NCBI GenBank assembly: GCA_023440825.1
Contig: JAEXRL010000023.1
Location: 62,001-126,000, forward strand
Length of the DNA stretch: 64,000 nt
Direction: 5' to 3'
DNA from: Pseudomonadota bacterium
GTDB lineage: Bacteria > Pseudomonadota > Gammaproteobacteria > Burkholderiales > Burkholderiaceae_B
Below are positions 17,702 through 25,693 of this stretch, in pieces. The translations under genes and the position numbers were made by a program. Every line of letters starts with the position of its first letter. Within the stretch, counting starts at the first letter, position 1. The notes under the pieces were generated by a model. It did not search any database. It saw nothing but the letters and a program-made list of their open reading frames with translations, and was not told the origin of the DNA.

Positions 17702-18616
17702 TTAGGGTTCATCATATGAACCCATTTGGTCAATGGCATGCCTTTGCAAGAATTTTATAAAAGCTTGGCTTGCTTTAGTACTTTCTTTGCCTCTTTCTTG
17801 TATAAGCGAGAGGTTTACTTCTACAACAGGTGAAACTAATTTAGTCGCGGAAACCTGACTAGATTGCCGTGTTTTTGCAATCCAGCCAGGTACGATCGCG
17901 ATGCCTTGACCCGCTTCAGCTAAGGCTATTTGCGTGCCAATATAGTTAACGACAAACTCGGGTGGAGCAATTCGTTGATTGTCTGTTAGCGTTTTGCTAA
18001 TTAGCTGTTGAAAAGGGTTTTCTGGTGGTAAGGCGATTAATGTCTCGTTCGTTAGTGCCGCCCAAGTGAGTGTGCTCACGTTGTGGTTTACATCGTCGAT
18101 TTGCTGTAACGCATATAGCGGAAATTTCATAAGCACAGTCGTGTTGACGTCCGGCAAAGACTTTAAATACATGCCTAAACCCAGATCTAACTCCCCTTTA
18201 CTGACTTTATCGGCAATCTGTAAAAGATCACCGTCATATAGCTGTATCTGGTAGTTCCTATGCTTCTTTTTAAACACCGAAATTGCATGCGATAGAAAGT
18301 ACATGCAGGTCATTGGAGGAGCTCCGATTGATACCCATTTATTCTGCTCTGCAGAAAGGTCTGATATTTCATGGATAGCGGTATCCAGCTGTTCTAGATG
18401 TCGAGTAGCTATGGGAAAGAATTTAGCACCACTATTTGTAAGAGTTACCTGACGAGTGGTTCTGTTGAACAAACGAAATCCTATCTGATTTTCAAGCTCC
18501 TTAATTAGCAGGCTTAATCCTGCCTGAGTCATGAAGACCTCTTCAGCCGCTCTAGAAAAATTACGATGCTTCGCTGTAGAGATAAATGCTCTTAACTGGC
18601 GCGTACTTATATTCAT
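17702..18616 (-). CDS. LysR family transcriptional regulator of the pyridine catabolic cluster
   Basis: This is a 304-residue LysR regulator. The helix-turn-helix is in residues 1-60 (RQLRAFISTAKHRNFSRAAE, then MTQAGLSLLIKELE), followed by the periplasmic-binding-protein-like effector domain. It diverges from the Bug/monooxygenase operon across 113 bases holding a good promoter and an A/T palindrome. Known nicotinate clusters use MarR- and TetR-type regulators (NicR, NicS), so a LysR protein here is a different solution. The effector is likely a pyridine carboxylate or ring intermediate. Confidence 0.88.
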   Translation of the reverse strand: MNISTRQLRAFISTAKHRNFSRAAEEVFMTQAGLSLLIKELENQIGFRLFNRTTRQVTLTNSGAKFFPIATRHLEQLDTAIHEISDLSAEQNKWVSIGAPPMTCMYFLSHAISVFKKKHRNYQIQLYDGDLLQIADKVSKGELDLGLGMYLKSLPDVNTTVLMKFPLYALQQIDDVNHNVSTLTWAALTNETLIALPPENPFQQLISKTLTDNQRIAPPEFVVNYIGTQIALAEAGQGIAIVPGWIAKTRQSSQVSATKLVSPVVEVNLSLIQERGKESTKASQAFIKFLQRHAIDQMGSYDEP

Positions 18617-18640
18617 AAAAAATTATTGTTAAATGATTGA

Positions 18641-18679
18641 ATTTTAAAATTTCACAAATAAAAGATAGATGCCTATTAT
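18641..18679 (+). promoter_or_regulatory. Promoter of the pyridine operon with adjacent LysR-type palindrome
   Basis: A -35 box TTCACA (18651-18656) and a -10 box TATTAT (18674-18679) are separated by exactly 17 bases. Directly upstream is the palindrome ATTTTAAAAT (18641-18650), at a position suited to a LysR activator touching RNA polymerase. The promoter reads toward the Bug and monooxygenase genes. Confidence 0.5.
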
Positions 18680-18729
18680 GACCTTGCGGCACAAAAAAAA
18701 CACTATACGGACATTAGGAGACACACAAA

Positions 18730-19707
18730 ATGATCAGAAAGCTCTTATTCGGCTTAGCTAGCACAGTGTTGACAGTATCTTCCTGTTTGGCTACTTCGAC
18801 TGACGTAGAGGCTTACCCTAAGCAGGCAATTAGATTTATCGTGCCTTTCTCAGCGGGTGGTGGTATCGATATTTTGGGACGAGTGATGGCTCAGGAGCTC
18901 TCAGAGCGCTGGAAAGTTCCAGTCATTGTTGAGAACAAAGCAGGGGCAAGTGGAAATATAGGAACTCAATTAGCTGTGGACTCCGTGGCAGACGGATATA
19001 CGCTATTGGTAACAGTTAATACCTTAACGATGACGCCACATTTGTTTTCGGTTCGGTTCGATCCACGTAAAGACCTTAAACCAGTGAGTCATGTAGCGAT
19101 AGGAAGTTTGGCTCTTGTTGCAAATCCTAATTTTAAGGCGAATAACTTTCAAGATTTAGTCCGTCTCGCAAAAGATAATCCGGGCGAGTTGAACTATTCC
19201 TCTCCAGGTGTGGGTACACCTCATCATCTAGCTATGGAGCTACTAAAGCAAAAGGCGAATATTGATATACAGCATATCCCTTATACCGGCTCAGCTGGCG
19301 CGTTAGTAGATCTTATGGGTGGTCGTGTGAACTTTGGTTTTATGCCTGTGCATCAAGTGAGTCAACAGGTCAAAGCAGGGCAGTTGAAAGTATTGGCGGC
19401 GGGTGGTGTGCAGCGTACGAATACGACTCCTGAAACTCCCTCTTTGCAAGAGGCTACCGGGTTTGAAGGGGTAGATGTGGATATGTGGTATGGGGTGTAT
19501 GCCCCTGCTGGAACGCCTGATGTGATTGTCGCCAAAATTAATCAGGCGATTGGCGATATTTTAGCGAAACCGGCTGTACGTGCACATTTATCTGAACAGG
19601 GGCTCATGGCTGAGTCCAGTACTAGTGAATATCTTGGAGATGTGACAAGTAAAGATTTTCTGCGCTGGGGAGCGTTAATTAAAGAGTCAGCGATCAGTGT
19701 TGATTAA
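18730..19707 (+). CDS. Bug-type tripartite tricarboxylate transporter substrate-binding protein
   Basis: This is a 325-residue periplasmic Bug receptor. The signal peptide is about residues 1-21 (ending CLA-TS). Family motifs are YPKQAIRFIVPFSAGGGIDI, HIPYTGS and YAPAGTP. RBS AGGAGAC precedes the ATG. It is the first gene of the pyridine-degradation operon, so its ligand is probably a pyridine carboxylate or a hydroxylated derivative. No TctAB genes are nearby. Confidence 0.88.
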   Translation: MIRKLLFGLASTVLTVSSCLATSTDVEAYPKQAIRFIVPFSAGGGIDILGRVMAQELSERWKVPVIVENKAGASGNIGTQLAVDSVADGYTLLVTVNTLTMTPHLFSVRFDPRKDLKPVSHVAIGSLALVANPNFKANNFQDLVRLAKDNPGELNYSSPGVGTPHHLAMELLKQKANIDIQHIPYTGSAGALVDLMGGRVNFGFMPVHQVSQQVKAGQLKVLAAGGVQRTNTTPETPSLQEATGFEGVDVDMWYGVYAPAGTPDVIVAKINQAIGDILAKPAVRAHLSEQGLMAESSTSEYLGDVTSKDFLRWGALIKESAISVD

Positions 19708-19734
19708 ACAAAGTAGAAGTTAGGAGTAGCAAAG

Positions 19735-20991
19735 ATGAAGGACGTATTAATAATTGGTGGTGGTATAGGTGGTTTGACCCTAGCGCTTGCCCTTGAAAAA
19801 AAAGGGATCAAAGCTAGAGTTTTTGAATCAGCTCCGGAAATTCATGCGATAGGGGTAGGGGTAAATCTTCTTCCGCACTCTACTCAATTTATGCATGAGC
19901 TGGGTTTGATTGAAGAGTTGGCTAAAGTGGCAGTCATAACTAAAGAAGCTGCGTTTTTTAATCGATTTGGTCAATTAGTCTATAACGAGCCTTCTGGAAT
20001 ATATGCAGGATATGACTTTCCGCAGTTTTCTATCCACCGCGGAGATCTACAAATGGTGTTACTGCGAGCGGTAGAGGAGCGGCTCGGTAGGGAGTATATC
20101 TATACCGACCATCGTTGCACAGGGTTTACGCAAACTAAAAACTCAGTGACGGCGAGCTTTTGTGACTCCGAGGGACACGCTTTACCTGATCAAACCGGAC
20201 AAGTGCTGATTGCATGTGATGGCCTTCATTCTGTTGTGCGTAAGCAGCTGCATCCTCATGAAGGTGCGCCTATATATTCTGGTGTGAATATGTGGCGCGG
20301 TGTGACTCGCTGGAAACCTTTCTTGAGTGAGGCCAGCATGGTGCGAGCAGGCTGGCTGACACCAGGAAAAATGGTCATTTATCCTATTCGAAACAATATA
20401 GATAACGAGGGTAATCAGTTGATCAACTGGGTGGCGGAGGTTACTACCCCCCATTACAAGAAACGCGATTGGAATCGGTCGGGTCAGTTGAGCGATTTCA
20501 TCTCTATTTTTGAAGACTGGCATTTTGATTGGCTCGATGTGCCGGCCATGCTAAGAGCTGCTGACACAATTCTTGAGTTTCCGATGGTGGATCAGGATCC
20601 CTTGCCCTGGTGGACGGATAAGAGGGTGACATTGCTTGGGGATGCTGCTCACCCTATGGTACCGCGAGGCTCTAATGGGGCAGGACAGGCCATTCTTGAC
20701 GCTAAGTCTTTAGCGACAGCATTAAGTCAAGAAGAGGATGAGGAGTTGGCTTTAAAGCGTTATGAGCAAGAGCGTTTACCAGCTACTTCGGGTGTCGTGC
20801 GTATGAACCGTAAGAATCCACCAGATGCCATTTTGAGAGAGGTGTATGAGCGTTCAAATGATCAACCATTTAAGTGCATACATGATGTTATTTCAGCTCA
20901 GGAGTTACGCGACATTGTTGATGGCTACAAGGTGGTAGCAGGTTACGACCTTGCTAGCTTAGGCTCTGGCTCAGAGCCAACTCCAGTATAA
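19735..20991 (+). CDS. FAD-dependent aromatic monooxygenase (PhzS/salicylate hydroxylase-like)
   Basis: This is a 418-residue class A flavoprotein hydroxylase. The FAD motif IIGGGIGGLTLALALE is at residues 6-21, the DG motif is in LIACDGLHSVVR near 160, and the GD motif GDAAHPMVPRGSNGAGQ is near 301-317. From memory, its overall layout, including FSIHRGDLQMVLLRA and MWRGVTRW, is closest to PhzS, which hydroxylates with loss of a carboxylate. In this cluster it should hydroxylate a hydroxypyridine carboxylate. It may act as a 6-hydroxynicotinate 3-monooxygenase (NicC role) or as a 6-hydroxypicolinate hydroxylase feeding the next enzyme. I cannot choose from sequence. Confidence 0.82.
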   Translation: MKDVLIIGGGIGGLTLALALEKKGIKARVFESAPEIHAIGVGVNLLPHSTQFMHELGLIEELAKVAVITKEAAFFNRFGQLVYNEPSGIYAGYDFPQFSIHRGDLQMVLLRAVEERLGREYIYTDHRCTGFTQTKNSVTASFCDSEGHALPDQTGQVLIACDGLHSVVRKQLHPHEGAPIYSGVNMWRGVTRWKPFLSEASMVRAGWLTPGKMVIYPIRNNIDNEGNQLINWVAEVTTPHYKKRDWNRSGQLSDFISIFEDWHFDWLDVPAMLRAADTILEFPMVDQDPLPWWTDKRVTLLGDAAHPMVPRGSNGAGQAILDAKSLATALSQEEDEELALKRYEQERLPATSGVVRMNRKNPPDAILREVYERSNDQPFKCIHDVISAQELRDIVDGYKVVAGYDLASLGSGSEPTPV

Positions 20992-21029
20992 GAGTATGAG
21001 CTTTTTGGTGATGGTTTCGACATAAGCCT

Positions 21030-21060
21030 ACCCTTGCTGGAGTGCAAGTTTAGCAAGGGT
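21030..21060 (+). other. Intra-operon hairpin
   Basis: The arms ACCCTTGCT (21030-21038) and AGCAAGGGT (21052-21060) are perfect complements around a 13-base loop, in the 88-base gap between the monooxygenase and decarboxylase genes. There is no T-tract, so it is more likely an mRNA stability or processing element than a strong terminator. Confidence 0.4.
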
Positions 21061-21079
21061 GTCAAAGTAGGAAATAAGT

Positions 21080-22048
21080 ATGCGTAGAATTAGAAAAATT
21101 GCGATTGAGGAGCATTTTAATGCCTTGGGTTTTGAGCAATATTCTCAGGCGTTTGCTCAACATATTGCGCCAGAGTCATTATCGGCGCTACGTGAGGCAC
21201 TGAGTGACTTTGGAGAGTTACGTTTGCGAACTATGGATGCTGCTGGGATAGATTATGTGATTCTCTCTCAAAGTGGGCCAAGTGTACAAGCGGAGCCAAA
21301 TCAGCAATTAGCAATAAGTAAAGCAAAAAAAAATAACGATTACTTAGCGCAGAAGATAGCTATGCACCCCACTCGTTTTGGCGGGTTTGCTACTTTGCCT
21401 ATGCATTGTCAGCAATCTGCCCGTCAAGAACTTGAACGTTGCGTTAAAGAGTTAGGTTTGCAGGGTGCGTTGATTAACGGGCACACCTTTGGATGTTATT
21501 ACGATGGGAGGGAATATGATGAATTTTGGGCGACGGTACAAGAGCTTGCCGTCCCTGTATATTTGCATCCGATTGATTCCTATGACCAGCCTCATGCTTA
21601 TAGAGGTCATCCAGAAATAGCTGGAGCGACTTGGGGCTGGGGCGTAGAAACGGCTACTCACGCCTTAAGACTACTGTTTTCAGGTGTTTTTGATCGTTTC
21701 CCTGAATTAAAAATTATTTTAGGACATATGGGTGAGGGGCTACCGTTTCAGCGTTGGCGTTTTGACAGCCGGTTTGCGGTGTATCCGCATGGCGTCCGAT
21801 TGAAGCACTTACCCTCCTATTACCTAGGCAAGAATATTCTTATCACTACCTCTGGAGTATGTTCAGTGCCTACTTTGCTTGGAGCTGTTGGTGAGATGGG
21901 GGCGGAATCAGTTCTTTTCTCTGTGGATTACCCTTATGAGTCTACCAGTGTTGCAGCAGATTTTATTGAGCGGGCACCGTTGAGCGAGGAAGTGCGGGCA
22001 TTAGTGTGCCATGGCAATGCAGAGCGAATTTTCAAACTACATAAGTAA
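21080..22048 (+). CDS. Amidohydrolase-family nonoxidative decarboxylase (gamma-resorcylate/3,6-dihydroxypicolinate decarboxylase-like)
   Basis: This is a 322-residue TIM-barrel protein of the ACMSD/gamma-resorcylate decarboxylase group. The metal ligands fit the family: E-E-H at residues 10-12, H163 in YLHPID, H216 in LGHMGEG and D283 in SVDYPYE. These cofactor-free enzymes use one divalent metal to remove a ring carboxylate next to a hydroxyl. Within a 2,5-dihydroxypyridine operon, the best-known parallel is the 3,6-dihydroxypicolinate decarboxylase (PicC) of Alcaligenes picolinate degradation. A plain nicotinate route through NicC would not need it. Substrate assignment is inference. Confidence 0.82.
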   Translation: MRRIRKIAIEEHFNALGFEQYSQAFAQHIAPESLSALREALSDFGELRLRTMDAAGIDYVILSQSGPSVQAEPNQQLAISKAKKNNDYLAQKIAMHPTRFGGFATLPMHCQQSARQELERCVKELGLQGALINGHTFGCYYDGREYDEFWATVQELAVPVYLHPIDSYDQPHAYRGHPEIAGATWGWGVETATHALRLLFSGVFDRFPELKIILGHMGEGLPFQRWRFDSRFAVYPHGVRLKHLPSYYLGKNILITTSGVCSVPTLLGAVGEMGAESVLFSVDYPYESTSVAADFIERAPLSEEVRALVCHGNAERIFKLHK

Positions 22049-22060
22049 GGGCGGAGACAA

Positions 22061-22885
22061 ATGAGTCATTTTCTTTACGGGGCTAATGTGCAGGCAAATG
22101 GAATTCGTCAGCACTATTTACGCTACGGTGGTGTTGGACAAGGACGGTCAGACAAGGATGCAGTAATTATTGTGCCGGGGATTACAAGCCCCGCTATCAC
22201 ATGGGGATTTGTGGGGGAGCGGTTTGGCCGATATTTTGATACGTATATTCTGGATGTTAGGGGGCGAGGCTTGAGTGAGGCCTCAGATCAATTGAATTAC
22301 GGTGTTGATGCTCAAGCGAGTGATGTTATTGCAGTAGCGCATGCCTTGGGTCTTAAACACTATGCAATTGTTGGCCATTCTATGGGGGCTCGTATTGGAG
22401 CAAGAGCAGCAGCGAGCCATCCATCTGGATTACAGCGCTTAGTGATGGTGGATCCGCCTGTTTCAGGTCCAGCGCGACGAGCTTATCCTGCTGATTTGTC
22501 ATGGTACTTGGATTCTATAGCTTTAGCACGAAAAGGCTGTAAGGCAGAGGCCATGCGAGCGTATTGTCCAAGCTGGACTACCGATCAGTTGCAACTACGT
22601 GCAGAGTGGTTACATACCTGTGATGAGCGTGCGGTGATCAAAAGCTTTGAGGATTTTCACACGGAAGATGTGCACGCTGACTTTGAGCAGCTTCGTATTC
22701 CTACGTTATTAATTGCGGCGGAAAGAGGTGATGTGATCCGTGAGTCCGAGTTGATGGAGATTAAAACTCTAATTCCTCAGGTGCGATCATGTCGTGTTCG
22801 GGATGCTGGACACATGATCCCATGGGATAACGAGTTGGGCTTTTATGCTGCGTTTGAGAGTTTTCTTGGCGTAGCGTTGTGTTAA
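22061..22885 (+). CDS. nicD: N-formylmaleamate deformylase (alpha/beta hydrolase)
   Basis: This is a 274-residue alpha/beta hydrolase. The nucleophile Ser is S107 in GHSMGAR, the acid is D131 in MVDPPVSG, and the His is H251 in DAGHMIPWDNE. The spacings Ser-Asp 24 and Ser-His 144 equal those I recall for Pseudomonas putida NicD (S101, D125, H245), strong support for N-formylmaleamate hydrolysis to maleamate and formate. RBS GGAG. It lies directly before the dioxygenase that makes its substrate. The same enzyme is called PicE in picolinate clusters. Confidence 0.88.
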   Translation: MSHFLYGANVQANGIRQHYLRYGGVGQGRSDKDAVIIVPGITSPAITWGFVGERFGRYFDTYILDVRGRGLSEASDQLNYGVDAQASDVIAVAHALGLKHYAIVGHSMGARIGARAAASHPSGLQRLVMVDPPVSGPARRAYPADLSWYLDSIALARKGCKAEAMRAYCPSWTTDQLQLRAEWLHTCDERAVIKSFEDFHTEDVHADFEQLRIPTLLIAAERGDVIRESELMEIKTLIPQVRSCRVRDAGHMIPWDNELGFYAAFESFLGVALC

Positions 22886-22946
22886 TAAGCCTGTACTGAT
22901 CAGTTTGAGTACGTGAGTTAAGTGAAGCGATTAAAAAGGAAGTGAT

Positions 22947-23996
22947 ATGGCTGTTAGTGATTATCAACTTATTGAGGCTTGGAAAGAGGTGCTGTATCTG
23001 TCTAAGCTGGAAGCCGGTCAAACGGTTACTGTGTTGACTAGTGCTGCTACGCATCCGCAAACCTTGTCCTGCGCGTTGATAGCAGTTCAGTCTATGGGAG
23101 CTATTGTCAATCGTTTAGATTTACCTCCGGTTAATGCTGATAAGGCCCTCAGCCGAGATTCTCTTGCGTATCTTGGTACTACGCCATTAACAGGTAATAA
23201 AGCGGCAATAGCCGCACTTAAAGCCAGTGATTTGGTTTTAGATCTTATGACCTTACTGTTTTCCCCTGAGCAAAGGGAGATTTTAGAGGGGGGGACTAAA
23301 ATTTTGTTAGCTGTTGAGCCCCCAGAGATTTTGGTGCGCATGCTACCTACCTTGGCAGACAAAGTTCGAGTTGAGGCTGCATCAAAGAGAATTATGTTGG
23401 CGAAGAGTATGCGTATATCTTCTGCTGCAGGTACAGATTTACATTGCGAATTAGGTGAGTTCCCTGCTATTAGCGAGTATGGTTTTGTGGACGAACCTGG
23501 CAGATGGGACCATTGGCCCAGTGGCTTCACTTTAACTTGGCCAAATGAGCGTACAGCTCAAGGGCGTATTGTTATTGACCAAGGCGATATTTTGTTACCT
23601 CAGAAAAAATATGTTGCGCAGCCGATTGTATTGACTGTGAAAGATGGCTATGTGACTAACATTGAGGGTGCTATGGATGCGCAGTTGCTTGATGAATATA
23701 TGCGCTCATTTAAGGATCCTGAGGGTTATGCAATCGCTCATATTGGTTGGGGCTTACAGGCTCGTGCTAGTTGGACAACTTTGGGTCTATACGACAGAGA
23801 GCAAACCATAGGAATGGATGCACGCGCTTTTGAGGGTAATTTTCTTTTTTCCTTAGGGCCAAATAACGAGGCAGGAGGGTTAAGGACGACTGCTTGTCAT
23901 ATAGACATTCCTTTACGTAATTGTTCCATAAAGCTAGACGATATGGATGTTGTAAGGCTTGGTCGAGTAGTGGATTTGGATAGCTATGAAAAATGA
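22947..23996 (+). CDS. nicX: 2,5-dihydroxypyridine 5,6-dioxygenase
   Basis: This 349-residue Fe(II) extradiol-like dioxygenase with an aminopeptidase-type fold opens 2,5-dihydroxypyridine to N-formylmaleamate. The iron ligands known from P. putida NicX (H265, H318, D320) fall at exactly those numbers here: H265 in IAHIGWG, and H318 and D320 in ACHIDIP. Length also matches (350). RBS AAGGA. Its end overlaps the maleamate amidase gene by 11 bases. This is the most secure call in the cluster and defines 2,5-dihydroxypyridine as the central intermediate. Confidence 0.93.
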   Translation: MAVSDYQLIEAWKEVLYLSKLEAGQTVTVLTSAATHPQTLSCALIAVQSMGAIVNRLDLPPVNADKALSRDSLAYLGTTPLTGNKAAIAALKASDLVLDLMTLLFSPEQREILEGGTKILLAVEPPEILVRMLPTLADKVRVEAASKRIMLAKSMRISSAAGTDLHCELGEFPAISEYGFVDEPGRWDHWPSGFTLTWPNERTAQGRIVIDQGDILLPQKKYVAQPIVLTVKDGYVTNIEGAMDAQLLDEYMRSFKDPEGYAIAHIGWGLQARASWTTLGLYDREQTIGMDARAFEGNFLFSLGPNNEAGGLRTTACHIDIPLRNCSIKLDDMDVVRLGRVVDLDSYEK

Positions 23997-24597
23997 TATT
24001 TATAAAGAACAGGGGTTTGGAGCTGAATTGGAGCTTCTGCCTCCCTTTGGTTTGGTTATTATAGATCTAGTGAATGGATTTTCTAACCCAGCTGTGTTTG
24101 GTGGAGGAAATATACCTCGTGCTATAAAAAATACACGGCTTTTATTGCAGGTTGCGCGTGAAAAAAAATGGCCTGTAGCTCATACTAGAATTGTTTTTTC
24201 GGATGATGGGGCTGATGAAAATATATTTAGTTTGAAGGTTCCAAGTATGTTGTCTCTAAAAGAAAAAGAATACATTAGCCAGATTGTTCCGGAGCTTCAA
24301 CCAATTCAAGGAGAGTTGCTGGTTCGTAAGAATGTACCATCTGCTTTTTTTGGTACTTCTTTGGCTGCTTGGTTAACTCAACGTGGAGTAAGAACTTTGA
24401 TTGTTGCAGGAGCAGTGACTAGTGGGTGTATTCGTGCCTCGGTCGTGGATGCTATGCAATTAGGATTTAGGCCTTTGGTGATTGAGGACTGTGTAGGTGA
24501 TAGAGCTTTAGCACCTCATGAAGCGAACTTATTTGATATGCAGCAGAAATATGCGCATGTCATGGACTTAAACACTTTTTTATCTGATTTAGTCTAA
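23986..24597 (+). CDS. nicF: Maleamate amidohydrolase (isochorismatase family)
   Basis: This is a 203-residue cysteine hydrolase that converts maleamate to maleate and ammonia. The triad is visible: D27 in VIIDLVNGF, K115 in VRKNVPSAF and C148 in VTSGCIRASV. It starts inside the end of nicX (11-base overlap), so translation is coupled. The coding sequence is noticeably A/T-rich, more so than the genes left of the cluster. It could be confused with other isochorismatase-like amidases, but the NicX/NicD/NicE neighbours settle the role. Confidence 0.9.
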   Translation: MKNDIYKEQGFGAELELLPPFGLVIIDLVNGFSNPAVFGGGNIPRAIKNTRLLLQVAREKKWPVAHTRIVFSDDGADENIFSLKVPSMLSLKEKEYISQIVPELQPIQGELLVRKNVPSAFFGTSLAAWLTQRGVRTLIVAGAVTSGCIRASVVDAMQLGFRPLVIEDCVGDRALAPHEANLFDMQQKYAHVMDLNTFLSDLV

Positions 24598-24652
24598 ATA
24601 GCGCGTCGTTTAGCCTTATTTGTTTTTGAATTTATAAATAGAAAGGACAATG

Positions 24653-25399
24653 ATGAAAGTTTACCGTATTGGTCAAATAGTTCCTAGTTCAAATACTACT
24701 ATGGAGGCAGAAATTCCTGCAATGCTGTCCTCCCGCCTTGCGCAATTTCCAGAGGAATCCTTTACGTTCCATTCTTCACGTATGCGCATGATGAGTGTGA
24801 CGCCGGAAGAATTAAAGGCAATGGACGTAGCTAGTGACCGCTGTGCTTTAGAGCTTAGTGATGCCAGGTGTAATGTGATGGCGTATGCATGTTTAGTTGC
24901 TATTATGGCTCAAGGCAATGGTTATCATAGAGTTTCACAAAATCGTTTGCAAAGAACAGTAGCGGAAAGTGGCGTTTCTATCCCTATTTTAAGTTCTGCT
25001 GGAGCCCTTGTTGATACTTTGCATGATTTTCAGTTTTCGCGAATTTCTATTTTGACACCTTATGTAAAAACGTTGACTCAACGCGTTGTTGATTATATTG
25101 AGGCGGAAGGGGTTAATGTCCATGATTACTTAAGTTTGGAGATTGCAGATAATCTTGAGGTGGGTTTGCTAAACCCAGAAAATTTGCTTCAACATATTAA
25201 GCGTTTAGATCATAAAAATGTGGATGCTGTGGTACTTTCCGCTTGCGTGCAAATGCCATCTTTAGCTGTAATACAGCGAGCCCAAGATATGATTGGTAAG
25301 CCTGTGTTATCTGCATCTGTAGCAACTGTTTATCAAATGTTAAAGACATTAGGTTTACAGACACAGGTGCCTGATGCAGGATATGTTTTATCGAATTAA
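24653..25399 (+). CDS. nicE: Maleate cis-trans isomerase
   Basis: This 248-residue Asp/Glu racemase-superfamily enzyme isomerises maleate to fumarate, which enters the TCA cycle. The two catalytic cysteines are C80 in AYACLVAIM and C198 in VLSACVQMP, at the spacing expected for maleate isomerases. Two ATG codons stand in tandem; I use the second (24653), which puts AGGA at a normal distance and gives the usual cysteine numbering. It ends the catabolic operon and is followed by a terminator-like hairpin. Confidence 0.9.
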   Translation: MKVYRIGQIVPSSNTTMEAEIPAMLSSRLAQFPEESFTFHSSRMRMMSVTPEELKAMDVASDRCALELSDARCNVMAYACLVAIMAQGNGYHRVSQNRLQRTVAESGVSIPILSSAGALVDTLHDFQFSRISILTPYVKTLTQRVVDYIEAEGVNVHDYLSLEIADNLEVGLLNPENLLQHIKRLDHKNVDAVVLSACVQMPSLAVIQRAQDMIGKPVLSASVATVYQMLKTLGLQTQVPDAGYVLSN

Positions 25400-25416
25400 A
25401 GGATTGTTTTCAAAAG

Positions 25417-25463
25417 TATCGGTTGCTTGTAATATAGGTGGCCGATAATTTTATGATTTTTTT
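25417..25463 (+). terminator. Terminator-like hairpin after nicE
   Basis: The arms TATCGG (25417-25422) and CCGATA (25442-25447) enclose a 19-base loop and are followed by the T-rich run ATTTTATGATTTTTTT. It is 17 bases beyond the nicE stop. The stem is short, so termination may be partial. Confidence 0.45.
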
Positions 25464-25693
25464 GTTGTGGTAAGTGTTTTTATTTTTTAATTAAATTTTT
25501 TATAATTAATTATAATAGAATTTTAAAAAAATAGTTTTTTTGGGATTTTTTTATTGAGTTTTTTTGTTTTTTCTATTTCTTATCCACATGATGGATGTTT
25601 TTTTGATGTGAGTTGACGTAGGTCTCTGCACGCCTTGATGATAAAAATCTAATTTCAATTATTTTAACGGGTTTTTATTAAAAAGGAGGCCGA
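25464..25693. other. Strongly AT-rich spacer with one consensus DnaA box
   Basis: The spacer before the triple-RidA gene has long A/T runs between about 25470 and 25575, then TTATCCACA, a perfect match to the bacterial DnaA box, at 25580-25588. No gene is visible. A single box next to AT-rich DNA is not enough to call an origin. The run may be a site for nucleoid proteins that silence acquired DNA, or hold the promoter of the next gene. Confidence 0.35.

Noticed and set aside
19735..20991. Firm nicC assignment
   Set aside because: Length and motifs resemble PhzS more than NicC, and an adjacent decarboxylase gene makes a picolinate-type route equally possible, so no symbol is given.
25464..25693. 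Replication origin (DnaA box plus AT-rich DNA)
   Set aside because: Only one box; no dnaA, dnaN, repA or parA genes nearby.
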